Positions 1-5,848 of a stretch of 6,237 nt of DNA are shown here, in pieces. Both the position numbers and the translations under genes were made by a program. A model generated the notes under the pieces. That model saw nothing but the letters and a program-made list of their open reading frames with translations. It was not told where the DNA came from and did not search any database. Origin of the DNA: Bacilli bacterium (GTDB lineage Bacteria; Bacillota_I; Bacilli_A; RFN20; CAG-826); assembly GCA_024693415.1 (NCBI GenBank), contig JAILKX010000034.1, positions 1 to 6,237 of the forward strand. Reading direction: 5' to 3'. Every line of letters starts with the position of its first letter. The first letter of the stretch is position 1.

Positions 1-913
1 GCACTTCACGCCCAAGCTCTTTCATGGCTTTGAACTGCGTCCCCGCGAGCATTTGCTGATACTTCAATCCTTCTTCCGTTTCTTTCACGAGGAATAAGGC
101 GGAGATATCATTCTGGTCTACGCCGAAGAAAACATAGCCATCCTCATAACCGTAGAAATTGTCATCATACGGGCTATACGAGGGCGAAAACGCGCCAACA
201 CTATTCCCTGACCAATAGCGATACTCCCTATAGCTTGTTTCGGGAATGGTCCCGCTATAGATTTTGCCGGTCCTTTTAGAAATGATGTAGGGATAGGCCC
301 TCCCTCTACGTCCTTCGACCCACGGACCATCCCAAAGGACGATGTTATTGGTCTCGTTGGAGTAATCATAGGAACTACAATATGGTTCCCAGCCGATGTA
401 TTCCCCCGCCGCTTCGCTACATAGCAAAACGCTCACGAAGTTATGCGTTTCGTGATACGTGTAAATGTGGTAGTCACGCACTTCGCCATCATTTTCGTTA
501 AATAGAATGGCTTCCTCATAGTTCCCCTGCAGGTTATATTGGCAGAACTTCACCGGCGTCCCGATGGTTTCGTCCGAAGACGCAAGGCGTTTTTGGCCTA
601 GTCGTCCCTTCGCCGATTGATGGTCCGTACTCCTTTGCGTGCGGATGCCAAACCCTTGCATGGAGGAGAAATCCTTTAATCTCCCCGTTTCGAAGGGTTT
701 CCTGTTTAAGGCGGTGATGACGCCCAAAGAGACCGTAATCGCGACGACAGATATCATGGCGATAGAAGGAATGGCGATGGCGAGGCCGATCTTCAGTTTA
801 TGATTGTTCCTCGCGGGGAGTTTATGCTCCGCGCCTTCAAGCCGCTCATAGTTGTGGTCACTAGGTAGCGAAGCGGAAAGGAATGCGGTTAGTTTTTTCT
901 CGGTCTTATTCAT
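1..913 (-). CDS. Single-pass membrane protein, putative anti-sigma/sensor partner of the ECF sigma factor (3' end cut by window edge)
   Basis: An open frame of 304 codons runs to the left edge without a stop, so the C terminus is missing. Residues 1-40 are hydrophilic and charged. About 41-69 form one membrane segment (KIGLAIAIPSIAMISVV and onward). The rest is a polar, Tyr/Ser/Asn-rich domain that would lie outside the cell. The ATG overlaps the sigma stop codon as ATGA, and an AAGGAG SD lies 8 nt upstream inside the sigma gene, so this start is firm. A gene coupled directly behind an ECF sigma gene usually encodes its anti-sigma factor or sensor, and the short cytoplasmic tail plus large outer domain fits. 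The HxxxCxxC motif of zinc anti-sigma factors is absent, and the cytoplasmic part has no cysteine. I recognise no family in the outer domain, so the role rests on context. Confidence 0.8.
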   Translation of the reverse strand, partial: MNKTEKKLTAFLSASLPSDHNYERLEGAEHKLPARNNHKLKIGLAIAIPSIAMISVVAITVSLGVITALNRKPFETGRLKDFSSMQGFGIRTQRSTDHQSAKGRLGQKRLASSDETIGTPVKFCQYNLQGNYEEAILFNENDGEVRDYHIYTYHETHNFVSVLLCSEAAGEYIGWEPYCSSYDYSNETNNIVLWDGPWVEGRRGRAYPYIISKRTGKIYSGTIPETSYREYRYWSGNSVGAFSPSYSPYDDNFYGYEDGYVFFGVDQNDISALFLVKETEEGLKYQQMLAGTQFKAMKELGREV

Positions 914-1395
914 CGAAGAAACTCCTTTCTGCATTTTTTTAGGGCGCGGAAGTACTTGGCTTTGACCGTGCTTTCTTTCGTTTGCGTCTTCCCCGCAATT
1001 TCCTTGAAGGTATACCCACCATAAAGATGGAGGAGAAGGATGTTGGCTTCCGTCGAACTCAACACCGCGAGCAATTCGTCGACGATTGAGGCGAAGGATT
1101 CCTTTCCGCTAAGGTTCGAGACGAGAAAATCATCCATGCTGCTCTCGCTGCTTGCGGCACCGTTGGCTTTATTGATTGCGATGGCTTTATTCTTCGCCAA
1201 GGCACCGATATAGTTCTTCAGATTCTTGATCGTGCCGTCATGTGAATAGGTCTCCAAGAAGACTTCCTGCACGACGTCATCGATATAGTCTTTGTTGGTC
1301 AGGTAAATGGAGGCGATGAAAACTACCAAAGGTTTGTAATCATCGTATATCGACCGGCAGTAGTTTTCGTTTTTGGGCTTCTTTGCGTTGGTCAT
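910..1395 (-). CDS. ECF-type RNA polymerase sigma factor (sigma-70 family)
   Basis: This 161-residue protein has the size and layout of an extracytoplasmic-function sigma factor, with only regions 2 and 4. Region 2 covers about residues 15-75 and holds the core-binding helix with DDVVQEVFLETY at 39-50. A variable Ser/Gly-rich linker follows at 76-104. Region 4 covers about 105-158, with LSSTEANILLLHLYGGYTFKEI and the helix-turn-helix STVKAKYFRALKKCRK, which would bind the -35 element. Such proteins redirect RNA polymerase to a small regulon when a membrane partner releases them. The next gene overlaps by ATGA and encodes a membrane protein that fits that partner. The ATG is the first possible start, because TAA lies in frame two codons upstream. 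No SD precedes it, so translation would be leaderless or coupled to a small upstream frame. Its targets cannot be told from this window. Confidence 0.93.
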   Translation of the reverse strand: MTNAKKPKNENYCRSIYDDYKPLVVFIASIYLTNKDYIDDVVQEVFLETYSHDGTIKNLKNYIGALAKNKAIAINKANGAASSESSMDDFLVSNLSGKESFASIVDELLAVLSSTEANILLLHLYGGYTFKEIAGKTQTKESTVKAKYFRALKKCRKEFLR

Positions 1396-1451
1396 ATGTT
1401 ATATATGAGTAAATATTCGGTCCAATAGTTGCAAATAGTTTTAAAATTCAT
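1392..1451 (-). CDS. Possible 19-codon leader peptide overlapping the sigma factor start
   Basis: A short frame upstream of the sigma gene encodes MNFKTICNYWTEYLLIYNI and ends in TGA, which overlaps the sigma ATG as ATGA. The two other ATGA junctions in the window are coupled gene pairs, so this may couple sigma translation to a leader. It would begin about 10 nt downstream of the start site expected from the TATAAT box at 1469-1474. It has no SD, and a frame this short in AT-rich spacer DNA can easily arise by chance. It is listed because the junction is exact and the sigma gene lacks its own SD. Confidence 0.25.
   Translation of the reverse strand: MNFKTICNYWTEYLLIYNI
1398..1425 (-). promoter_or_regulatory. 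Possible proximal promoter at the sigma factor start codon
   Basis: On the minus strand a TTGGAC-like -35 (1420-1425) is followed after 16 bp by TATAAC (1398-1403), which ends two bases before the sigma ATG. An overlapping TATATA (1400-1405) is an alternative -10. Either would put the transcript start at or very near the ATG, giving a leaderless mRNA. The spacing is tight and the region is AT-rich, so this is weaker than the promoters before the genes starting at 3619 and 5788. Confidence 0.3.
1424..1440. repeat. Tandem 7-bp direct repeat with 10-bp period upstream of the sigma gene
   Basis: The plus strand reads AATAGTT-GCA-AATAGTT. Two identical heptamers start exactly 10 bp apart, one helical turn, 29-45 bp before the sigma ATG. 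Two copies on one DNA face look like an activator or repressor site, but no family motif is recognised. The repeat overlaps both the proximal promoter's -35 region and the small leader frame. Confidence 0.45.
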
Positions 1452-1468
1452 AGGTTCTGGATTGCGGC

Positions 1469-1499
1469 ATTATAGACAATAACGCCAAGAGAGCCACAA
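1469..1499 (-). promoter_or_regulatory. Possible distal promoter for the sigma/anti-sigma unit
   Basis: The minus strand has a perfect TATAAT at 1469-1474 in the spacer upstream of the sigma gene. The -35 is poor: the best hexamer is TTGTGG at 1494-1499 with a long 19-bp spacer. Transcription would start near 1462 and give a leader of about 65 nt before the sigma ATG, containing the tandem repeat and the 19-codon frame. Confidence 0.4.
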
Positions 1500-1508
1500 A
1501 TATCACAC

Positions 1509-1550
1509 AAAGGGGCAGTTGAAAAACTATCGGTTGATCAACAGCCCTTT
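1509..1550 (-). terminator. Imperfect hairpin, possible terminator after the lipoprotein gene at 1565-2371
   Basis: The arms AAAGGGGC-A-GTTGA (1509-1522) and TCAAC-A-GCCCTTT (1538-1550) pair over about 12 bp, with one bulge and one mismatch, around a 15-nt loop. The hairpin begins 14 bases past the lipoprotein stop codon, where a terminator is expected. On the minus strand only TTT follows before GTGTG, so the U-tract is weak and termination may be partial. Confidence 0.4.
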
Positions 1551-1564
1551 AAGAGTTGTTTGGC

Positions 1565-2371
1565 TTAGCGCTGGGTCAACGGGCCATCGTCGTAGCTCAC
1601 GTCGCCGACGTCGAGGCCTTCGACCGTGAGGGAATAGCCGCTTAAGCTGATGGGGATCTTCGAATATTCCTCGACGACGGTCACCTGATATTGGGAGACC
1701 TTGTAATAGGCAGCGACGTATTTGCCGCCTTCGAGGGCGTAATAGGTGGAGCGGACGTTGTAATTGGTGAACGCCCAGACGTCCCCGACCTTATCCATCA
1801 TGAGGTAATAGTTGGTCTCGACCTTGTAATCGCCTTCGATCTTGTTGATGAGGAGGACGTATCCCGCGACTTCCGGGGCGATCGAGCGGCGGAATTCAAA
1901 GGATTCGTATCCGAGGTCGGCGGCGGATTTGCCGACGACGCCCTTCATCATGTCGTAGATGCCCGCCATGTGGTTGTACTGGCGGCGGAGCTCGGCGACG
2001 GTCAGCGCGCGCTCGGCGTCGAGGGCAGAGGCGTTCGCGTAGATGGTGCCGGATTTCTGCTTGGAATTGATGAGGCAGTACTGGTAGGTGCCGTTATCGG
2101 TGAGGAGCGTGTATCCGATATGGGAATCGGAAGCGGTCTCGATGCGGTAGTCGTCGTTGGAATAGTAATAGGCGCGGGAGGTCACGCCGGCGGAAGGATC
2201 CTCGCCGCCGGAGATCGTGTCGTCGACCGAGGAGGCCGCGGAGATCTTGACCTGGTCGGCGGAAGCGACCGCGATGAAGTCATCGGCGGAGTCCACCGCT
2301 TTCGCGTCGAGCCCGGAGGAGCAGGATGCGAGAAGAGGAAGCAATGCAAGGAATAGGTATCTGCGTTTCAT
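1565..2371 (-). CDS. Predicted lipoprotein of unknown function
   Basis: The 268-residue product starts with a clear lipoprotein signal: basic MKRR, a hydrophobic core, and the lipobox LASC with the lipidated cysteine at residue 17. It would be anchored on the outer face of the membrane. A Ser/Ala/Asp-rich stretch follows to about 65. After that come alternating Tyr-rich segments (RAYYYSNDDYRIE, YTLLTDNGTYQY, YKVETNYYLMM, STYYALEGGKYVAAYYK) that suggest a mostly antiparallel beta fold. This loosely resembles lipoprotein-carrier-like sheets, but I see no diagnostic motif. It is the last gene of a three-gene unit, starting four bases after the membrane-protein stop, with a GGGGGA SD 8 nt before the ATG. 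The tight spacing suggests it works with that membrane protein, perhaps as its external subunit; this is inference. Confidence 0.88.
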   Translation of the reverse strand: MKRRYLFLALLPLLASCSSGLDAKAVDSADDFIAVASADQVKISAASSVDDTISGGEDPSAGVTSRAYYYSNDDYRIETASDSHIGYTLLTDNGTYQYCLINSKQKSGTIYANASALDAERALTVAELRRQYNHMAGIYDMMKGVVGKSAADLGYESFEFRRSIAPEVAGYVLLINKIEGDYKVETNYYLMMDKVGDVWAFTNYNVRSTYYALEGGKYVAAYYKVSQYQVTVVEEYSKIPISLSGYSLTVEGLDVGDVSYDDGPLTQR

Positions 2372-2375
2372 GGTC

Positions 2376-3071
2376 TTAATCCCCCGCGTTCCTGTTGTCG
2401 CCGCCCGCCATCTCGCGGTTGGTGCCGACCGCGAAGAGCACGGCCGACAGCGTGAAGACGAGGAAGCTTACGATCGCGCCGTAAGCGCAATGGACGTATA
2501 GCGAATCATAGAGCCAGTAATGGGCGGCGTCGGTCGAGGCGATCGCCGCGGTGTTGCCGAAGGAATTGGTGGTCATGAAGAAGACCGGGGAGGCGAGGAC
2601 CGCAAGCCCCACCACGAAGTAGAGCAGCGTCACGAGCTTCGACCACTTCTCCATCTTCTTCGAGAAGGTGATCATGACGGTGAGGGCCATCGTGATGAGC
2701 GCGACGATCATCACGATGATGAGCGCCCAGTCGGTTTTCATGAGGGCGGTGAACAAAACCGTCGGCCCCTCGGTGGATTTCAGGTAGTAATAGAAGTATT
2801 CGCCGCCGATTATAGCGCTCCATCCGGAGATGAGCTCGGGGGTGAAGGCGTTGGCCCTTGCGGGCGAGAAGTCGGAGGATTGCGAATAGTTCGCGTAGTC
2901 GATGGTGACGGTCGGAAGGGCGACCGCAAGGATCATCGCGATGATCGCGACGGGGATGGCGATGAGGCGAAGGATGACGCCGATGCGCTTAAACGAGGCC
3001 TTGTCGAAGTTAAAGAAGGGTTCGCGCTCTTTCTTGACGAGCCGGCGGTGTTTTCTGATTCCGATCTGCAT
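2376..3071 (-). CDS. Four-segment integral membrane protein of unknown function
   Basis: This is a 231-residue protein with a basic N terminus (KHRRLVKKERE), which should stay inside the cell. Membrane segments lie at about 31-53, 114-136, 146-167 and 193-216. An extracytoplasmic loop of roughly 60 residues lies between segments 1 and 2 and is rich in Tyr and Ser. The short C-terminal tail is polar. I see no transporter, kinase or peptidase motif, and no charged residues within the segments that would suggest transport. The start is well supported by AAGGAGGG 8 nt upstream, which overlaps the TAA stop of the zinc-ribbon gene. The lipoprotein gene follows after four bases. The three genes may encode one envelope complex with cytoplasmic, membrane and surface parts; this is inferred only from their order. 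Confidence 0.88.
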   Translation of the reverse strand: MQIGIRKHRRLVKKEREPFFNFDKASFKRIGVILRLIAIPVAIIAMILAVALPTVTIDYANYSQSSDFSPARANAFTPELISGWSAIIGGEYFYYYLKSTEGPTVLFTALMKTDWALIIVMIVALITMALTVMITFSKKMEKWSKLVTLLYFVVGLAVLASPVFFMTTNSFGNTAAIASTDAAHYWLYDSLYVHCAYGAIVSFLVFTLSAVLFAVGTNREMAGGDNRNAGD

Positions 3072-3085
3072 TCGCGCTGCCCTCC

Positions 3086-3619
3086 TTATTTGTTCGCTTT
3101 CTTCCTTTTGGCTTTCCAGGCGAGCTGGCGGAAGAAATGGGAGATCCTCGCGGCCCAGACCTCGACGATCGAGGGGGTGCGGGTGACGGTAAGGCTCTTG
3201 TTCTGGCGGATTTCTTCGACGTCGTGGGCGATGACGCGCTTATTGTACGACCAAAGGATCGCCCAAACGGCGCCGTAGATCGCGGCGGCTCCGCCGGCGA
3301 AAAGGCCGAACATCGCGACGAAGAACTCGGCCGAATTGGTGGCCAAAACGTAGACGACCTCGGTCACGTTGTTCTGATCGAGCTTGAAGGATAAACGATA
3401 GAAGATGAGGCCGATGATCACGAAGGTGAGGCCGACGATCAAAAGGCTTAGGCCGGTCGAAACGCGTTCACGGTAGACGTTGGTGCGTTTGTGGAGGGCC
3501 TGAACGATCGGGCGGACTTCCTCTTCCTGGAGTTCGGGCTTCAAAGCAGCGCCGCAATGCGGGCAGCTCGTTGCGGTGTCGTTGGTCTTGCGAAGACATT
3601 CGCGGCAATAGGTTTTCAT
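3086..3619 (-). CDS. Zinc-ribbon protein with two membrane segments
   Basis: The 177-residue product opens with a compact zinc ribbon: CREC (Cys5, Cys8) and CPHC (Cys19, Cys22), a CxxC-x10-CxxC pattern that would bind one zinc. A charged linker (26-52) leads to two membrane segments at about 54-75 and 99-123, and then a basic cytoplasmic tail ending KAKRKKANK. Short N-terminal ribbons joined to membrane segments are common in Firmicutes proteins of unknown function, and nothing here gives a specific role. It is the first gene of the three-gene unit. No SD precedes the ATG, but a TATAAT box ends 8 bases before it, pointing to a nearly leaderless mRNA. The next gene's SD overlaps this gene's stop codon (TAAGGAGGG). 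Confidence 0.9.
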   Translation of the reverse strand: MKTYCRECLRKTNDTATSCPHCGAALKPELQEEEVRPIVQALHKRTNVYRERVSTGLSLLIVGLTFVIIGLIFYRLSFKLDQNNVTEVVYVLATNSAEFFVAMFGLFAGGAAAIYGAVWAILWSYNKRVIAHDVEEIRQNKSLTVTRTPSIVEVWAARISHFFRQLAWKAKRKKANK

Positions 3620-3659
3620 CTAGATGAATTATATTCTCCGAGGCTTGTCGCGTCTAGAT
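3618..3659. repeat. Paired TCTAGAT repeats flanking the zinc-ribbon promoter
   Basis: ATCTAGAT (3618-3625) overlaps the start codon of the zinc-ribbon gene. TCTAGATT (3653-3660) covers the -35 region and reaches the nuclease stop codon. The palindromic TCTAGA cores are 34 bp apart, about three helical turns, so a dimeric regulator could touch both and cover the promoter. As RNA, the pair could form a 7-bp stem around a 27-nt loop. The short 40-bp gap makes chance less likely but does not exclude it. Confidence 0.4.
3628..3656 (-). promoter_or_regulatory. Promoter of the zinc-ribbon operon, nearly leaderless
   Basis: On the minus strand TATAAT lies at 3628-3633. A TAGACG hexamer, 4 of 6 matches to TTGACA, lies 17 bp upstream at 3651-3656. 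The expected start near 3621 is only two bases before the ATG, leaving no room for an SD, and none is present. The promoter fits wholly within the 40-bp gap after the nuclease gene, so this operon can be transcribed independently, although no terminator blocks readthrough. Confidence 0.6.
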
Positions 3660-4826
3660 TCAGTAGGCAAAATCCGGGTCTTTCTCGCCGAACACCTTGT
3701 AGCCGTCCCGCAGGCCGCGGTTATTCGCGTCCTCAAAGTAGCGATAATAGGAGATCCCGTTGTAGCTCATCTTCGATGTTTTTCCGCCGTCGAAGGCGAT
3801 TTTGCTGTATCCCTCGACGATGGTGAGGTGGTTCAGGTTGATGTAATCCTCTGGCTTTGGATTGCTGAGATTGGAATACCAGACATATCCGATAAGGCGC
3901 CCATAGGTCTCGGTGAGGCTGCTGTCGAGGACGCTTTGGATGACGATGTGCTTGGCGTTCCTAAGGATCGCGTTGTTCCAGTATTTGGCGGGATACCCCC
4001 ATGGCCCGGCCGAAATATAGGACCCGTGATCGATTTCCGGGGTGTCGATGTTCTGGTAGCGGAACGAATCGCCGCTATATCCGCGGGCGATGAGGTCGCT
4101 TGGGAGATCGTCGAAGGTGGTCGTGTCGCCATCGCCGACATAGCCTAAACTTACCTCCACCGCTCCTCCGGCGCCGGTTTCCCCATATGCGACGTAAGGG
4201 CGGTCAAAATCCTCTTGGGTGAGGCGCGGTCCTTGGATGAGCGTCGCCTCGTCATAAGGGCAATCCGGCGACCCCAGTCGGTCGAATTTGCCATCGGAGA
4301 AGGAAATCCAATCATAGGGTTCGCTGTGTTCCCGCCCTACCCTGTATTCGTTTTTGCGGACCGTGTCATCGCTAGCGAAGCTCAGCTGATTGCCGATCCA
4401 GCCGAGGACGTCCACCGTTTTGCCATTATGGAGCAAAGCGAGGGGCCAGGTGCCGTTGGTGACGAAATCAGGGGTCGAGAGATCGAATTTCAGAATGGAG
4501 TCCGCCTTATCGTATTTGATGACGTATGACTTATTCGGTTCAAGGGTCCCGCTAAGGGGGATGCGGTACTCGGGAGAGGTGGCCGAGCCATGGAATATGA
4601 TGACCTCATATTCGGCCAAATCGATGTCACGCTCCCCGTAATTTGAGATTTCCACCGCCCTCTGGTCCACCGAATCGCCGAGGAAGAACTCGCTGAAGAT
4701 GACGCTTGATCCCGCCTCGAATCCGAGCTCGGATCCCGAAACAAAAACATCCGAAGAAAGATCCGCGGATGTCGATGCGCATGAAGCGAGCAATAGGGAT
4801 ATGGAAATCAGGGCCAGCTGTTTCAT
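3660..4826 (-). CDS. Lipoprotein with lamin-tail-like domain and staphylococcal-nuclease (thermonuclease) domain
   Basis: This 388-residue protein has a lipoprotein signal with lipobox LASC (Cys16), so it should sit on the outer membrane face. Residues about 42-145 match a lamin-tail (LTD) pattern: IFSEFF, VEISNYGERDIDLAEYEV, a strand pair, and ALLHNGKTVDVLGW. The phrase FDRLGSPD near 181-189 matches the usual end of such domains. Residues about 222-380 are a nuclease of the SNase fold: VGDGDT (Asp232, Asp234), FRYQNIDTPE (Arg256, Asp261, Thr262, Glu264), TYGRLIGYVW (Arg310), LNHLTIVEGYSK, and a final helix. These match the calcium ligands, both catalytic arginines and the glutamate of staphylococcal nuclease, so activity on extracellular DNA or RNA is likely. 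The start overlaps the upstream stop as ATGA with no clear SD, implying coupled translation. Likely roles are nucleic-acid scavenging or clearing DNA at the surface. Confidence 0.9.
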   Translation of the reverse strand: MKQLALISISLLLASCASTSADLSSDVFVSGSELGFEAGSSVIFSEFFLGDSVDQRAVEISNYGERDIDLAEYEVIIFHGSATSPEYRIPLSGTLEPNKSYVIKYDKADSILKFDLSTPDFVTNGTWPLALLHNGKTVDVLGWIGNQLSFASDDTVRKNEYRVGREHSEPYDWISFSDGKFDRLGSPDCPYDEATLIQGPRLTQEDFDRPYVAYGETGAGGAVEVSLGYVGDGDTTTFDDLPSDLIARGYSGDSFRYQNIDTPEIDHGSYISAGPWGYPAKYWNNAILRNAKHIVIQSVLDSSLTETYGRLIGYVWYSNLSNPKPEDYINLNHLTIVEGYSKIAFDGGKTSKMSYNGISYYRYFEDANNRGLRDGYKVFGEKDPDFAY

Positions 4827-5788
4827 GAAGAAACTTCGGGGACGTAGACTTCGAAATTCGGATCGAAATAGTTGTCGAGGGCCTCGACGGAAGCCGAGCC
4901 GATCTTGCTGACGGACACGGTGACCTTGAGTTTATCGTAGCCGGCGTTGTAGGTGTAATAGAGGTTGAAGCTGAAGGCGCTGCCCTTCTCGGCGAAATAG
5001 AATTCGGCGGAATTGAGCTCGAGGCCGGACCCGAAGCAGGCGGTGGTGTCGTAGACGCCTAAGCATTTGCTGAGGGTCGCAAGGATTTCGGTGTTGTCCT
5101 TGAGGAGCTTGCCGGAATGCTCGGGCTCACTTTCGACCGCTTCGGAGGACTCCTCCTCTTCGAGGGCTTCACCTTCCGTGGATTCCTCTTCGGAAAGGGT
5201 CGAGCGGTTCTCAAGGTCGGATTCATAGACGTAAGGCAATAGGTCGAACCAGCCGAAGGTGGTTCCGGCGATCTGCGGTACGAAGACGTTCTCAGCGGTG
5301 AATTCGTCAAGGTGCTCGCCGATATAGGAAGGATCGTAATAGGCGTCGCGGAAGGAAGAAACCTCATCCCCTGCCTTGTTTTTGATCGCGGACCCGGTCT
5401 TGACGGCCAAGTCGACGGTCTCGGCTTTGCTCGTGGATTCGTTCCAGTGCTCGACCTCGCTCAGGTTCCAGGCGTAGGCCTTGCCGTCGGAATCGTTCAG
5501 GAATCCGCCATCGACGAAGCTGTCGTCGAAGTTCTTGTAGGTGAATTGCACGCCCTTTTCGACGTAATCCATGATGATGGACGGGGTCGCGGAGGAACCG
5601 AGGAAATTGAAGATGGCATTGACGCGCAGGTTGGTCTTGAAGGAGCCTAGGACCGAGGAAAGGGTGTTCCCCGTGGCGCTCGGCGTGGAGGAGGCCGCGG
5701 CGCTCGAATCGCCCGAAACGGGGTCGCCGGCGCAGCCCATCAGCATCATCGCAGTCAATCCAAGCAAAAATATCGGTTTCTTTTTCAT
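4823..5788 (-). CDS. Predicted lipoprotein with acidic Glu/Ser-rich insert, function unknown
   Basis: The 321-residue product starts MKKKPIFLLG and has lipobox LMGC with the lipidated cysteine at residue 19. A Ser/Ala-rich tether follows to about 45. Two folded parts, about 46-188 and 227-318, are separated by an acidic low-complexity stretch (about 192-225) with roughly 13 glutamates and many serines. The second part has two cysteines (242 and 251) close enough for a disulfide, and ends in alternating strands (YFAEKGSAFSFNLYYTYN, KLKVTVSVSK). I recognise no family. A TATAAT box ends seven bases before the ATG and there is no properly spaced SD, so this is probably a leaderless first gene. 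Its stop overlaps the start of the nuclease lipoprotein, so the two should be made together, perhaps as partners at the cell surface. Confidence 0.9.
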   Translation of the reverse strand: MKKKPIFLLGLTAMMLMGCAGDPVSGDSSAAASSTPSATGNTLSSVLGSFKTNLRVNAIFNFLGSSATPSIIMDYVEKGVQFTYKNFDDSFVDGGFLNDSDGKAYAWNLSEVEHWNESTSKAETVDLAVKTGSAIKNKAGDEVSSFRDAYYDPSYIGEHLDEFTAENVFVPQIAGTTFGWFDLLPYVYESDLENRSTLSEEESTEGEALEEEESSEAVESEPEHSGKLLKDNTEILATLSKCLGVYDTTACFGSGLELNSAEFYFAEKGSAFSFNLYYTYNAGYDKLKVTVSVSKIGSASVEALDNYFDPNFEVYVPEVSS

Positions 5789-5795
5789 GCCTCTA

Positions 5796-5823
5796 ATTAT
5801 AAGGGAAACGACCCAAAAGAAAA
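5796..5823 (-). promoter_or_regulatory. Promoter of the two-lipoprotein unit, probably leaderless
   Basis: The minus strand reads TATAAT-TAGAGGC-ATG, with the -10 at 5796-5801 and seven bases before the start codon. Initiation at the usual distance would fall on the A of the ATG. The -35 is poor: TTTTCT at 5818-5823 with a 16-bp spacer is the best. AGAGG lies only one base from the ATG, too close to act as an SD. Confidence 0.6.
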
Positions 5824-5848
5824 GACCCCACGCACGTGTGCGAAGACG

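Noticed and set aside
118..369. Minus-strand frame of 83 codons within the anti-sigma-like gene
   Set aside because: It lies in another frame of a longer open frame that is coupled to the sigma gene and has an SD.
1691..2356. Long plus-strand open frame (221 codons) opposite the lipoprotein gene
   Set aside because: Its product is a low-complexity Gly/Val/Asp/Arg mix expected from the antisense of a GC-rich gene. The minus-strand frame has a signal peptide, lipobox and SD.
2520..3278. Plus-strand open frame of 252 codons spanning two minus-strand genes
   Set aside because: The His/Asp/Arg/Gly-rich product crosses the junction of two well-supported genes with SD sites and membrane segments; it is an antisense shadow.
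3624..4148. Plus-strand open frame of 174 codons opposite the nuclease domain
   Set aside because: The minus strand carries the SNase motifs across the same bases, so this frame cannot be the coding one.
5831..5842. Short dyad CGCAC-GT-GTGCG upstream of the lipoprotein promoter
   Set aside because: The arms are only 5 bp with no second copy or known motif. Such dyads are common by chance in GC-rich spacers, so it is not called an operator.
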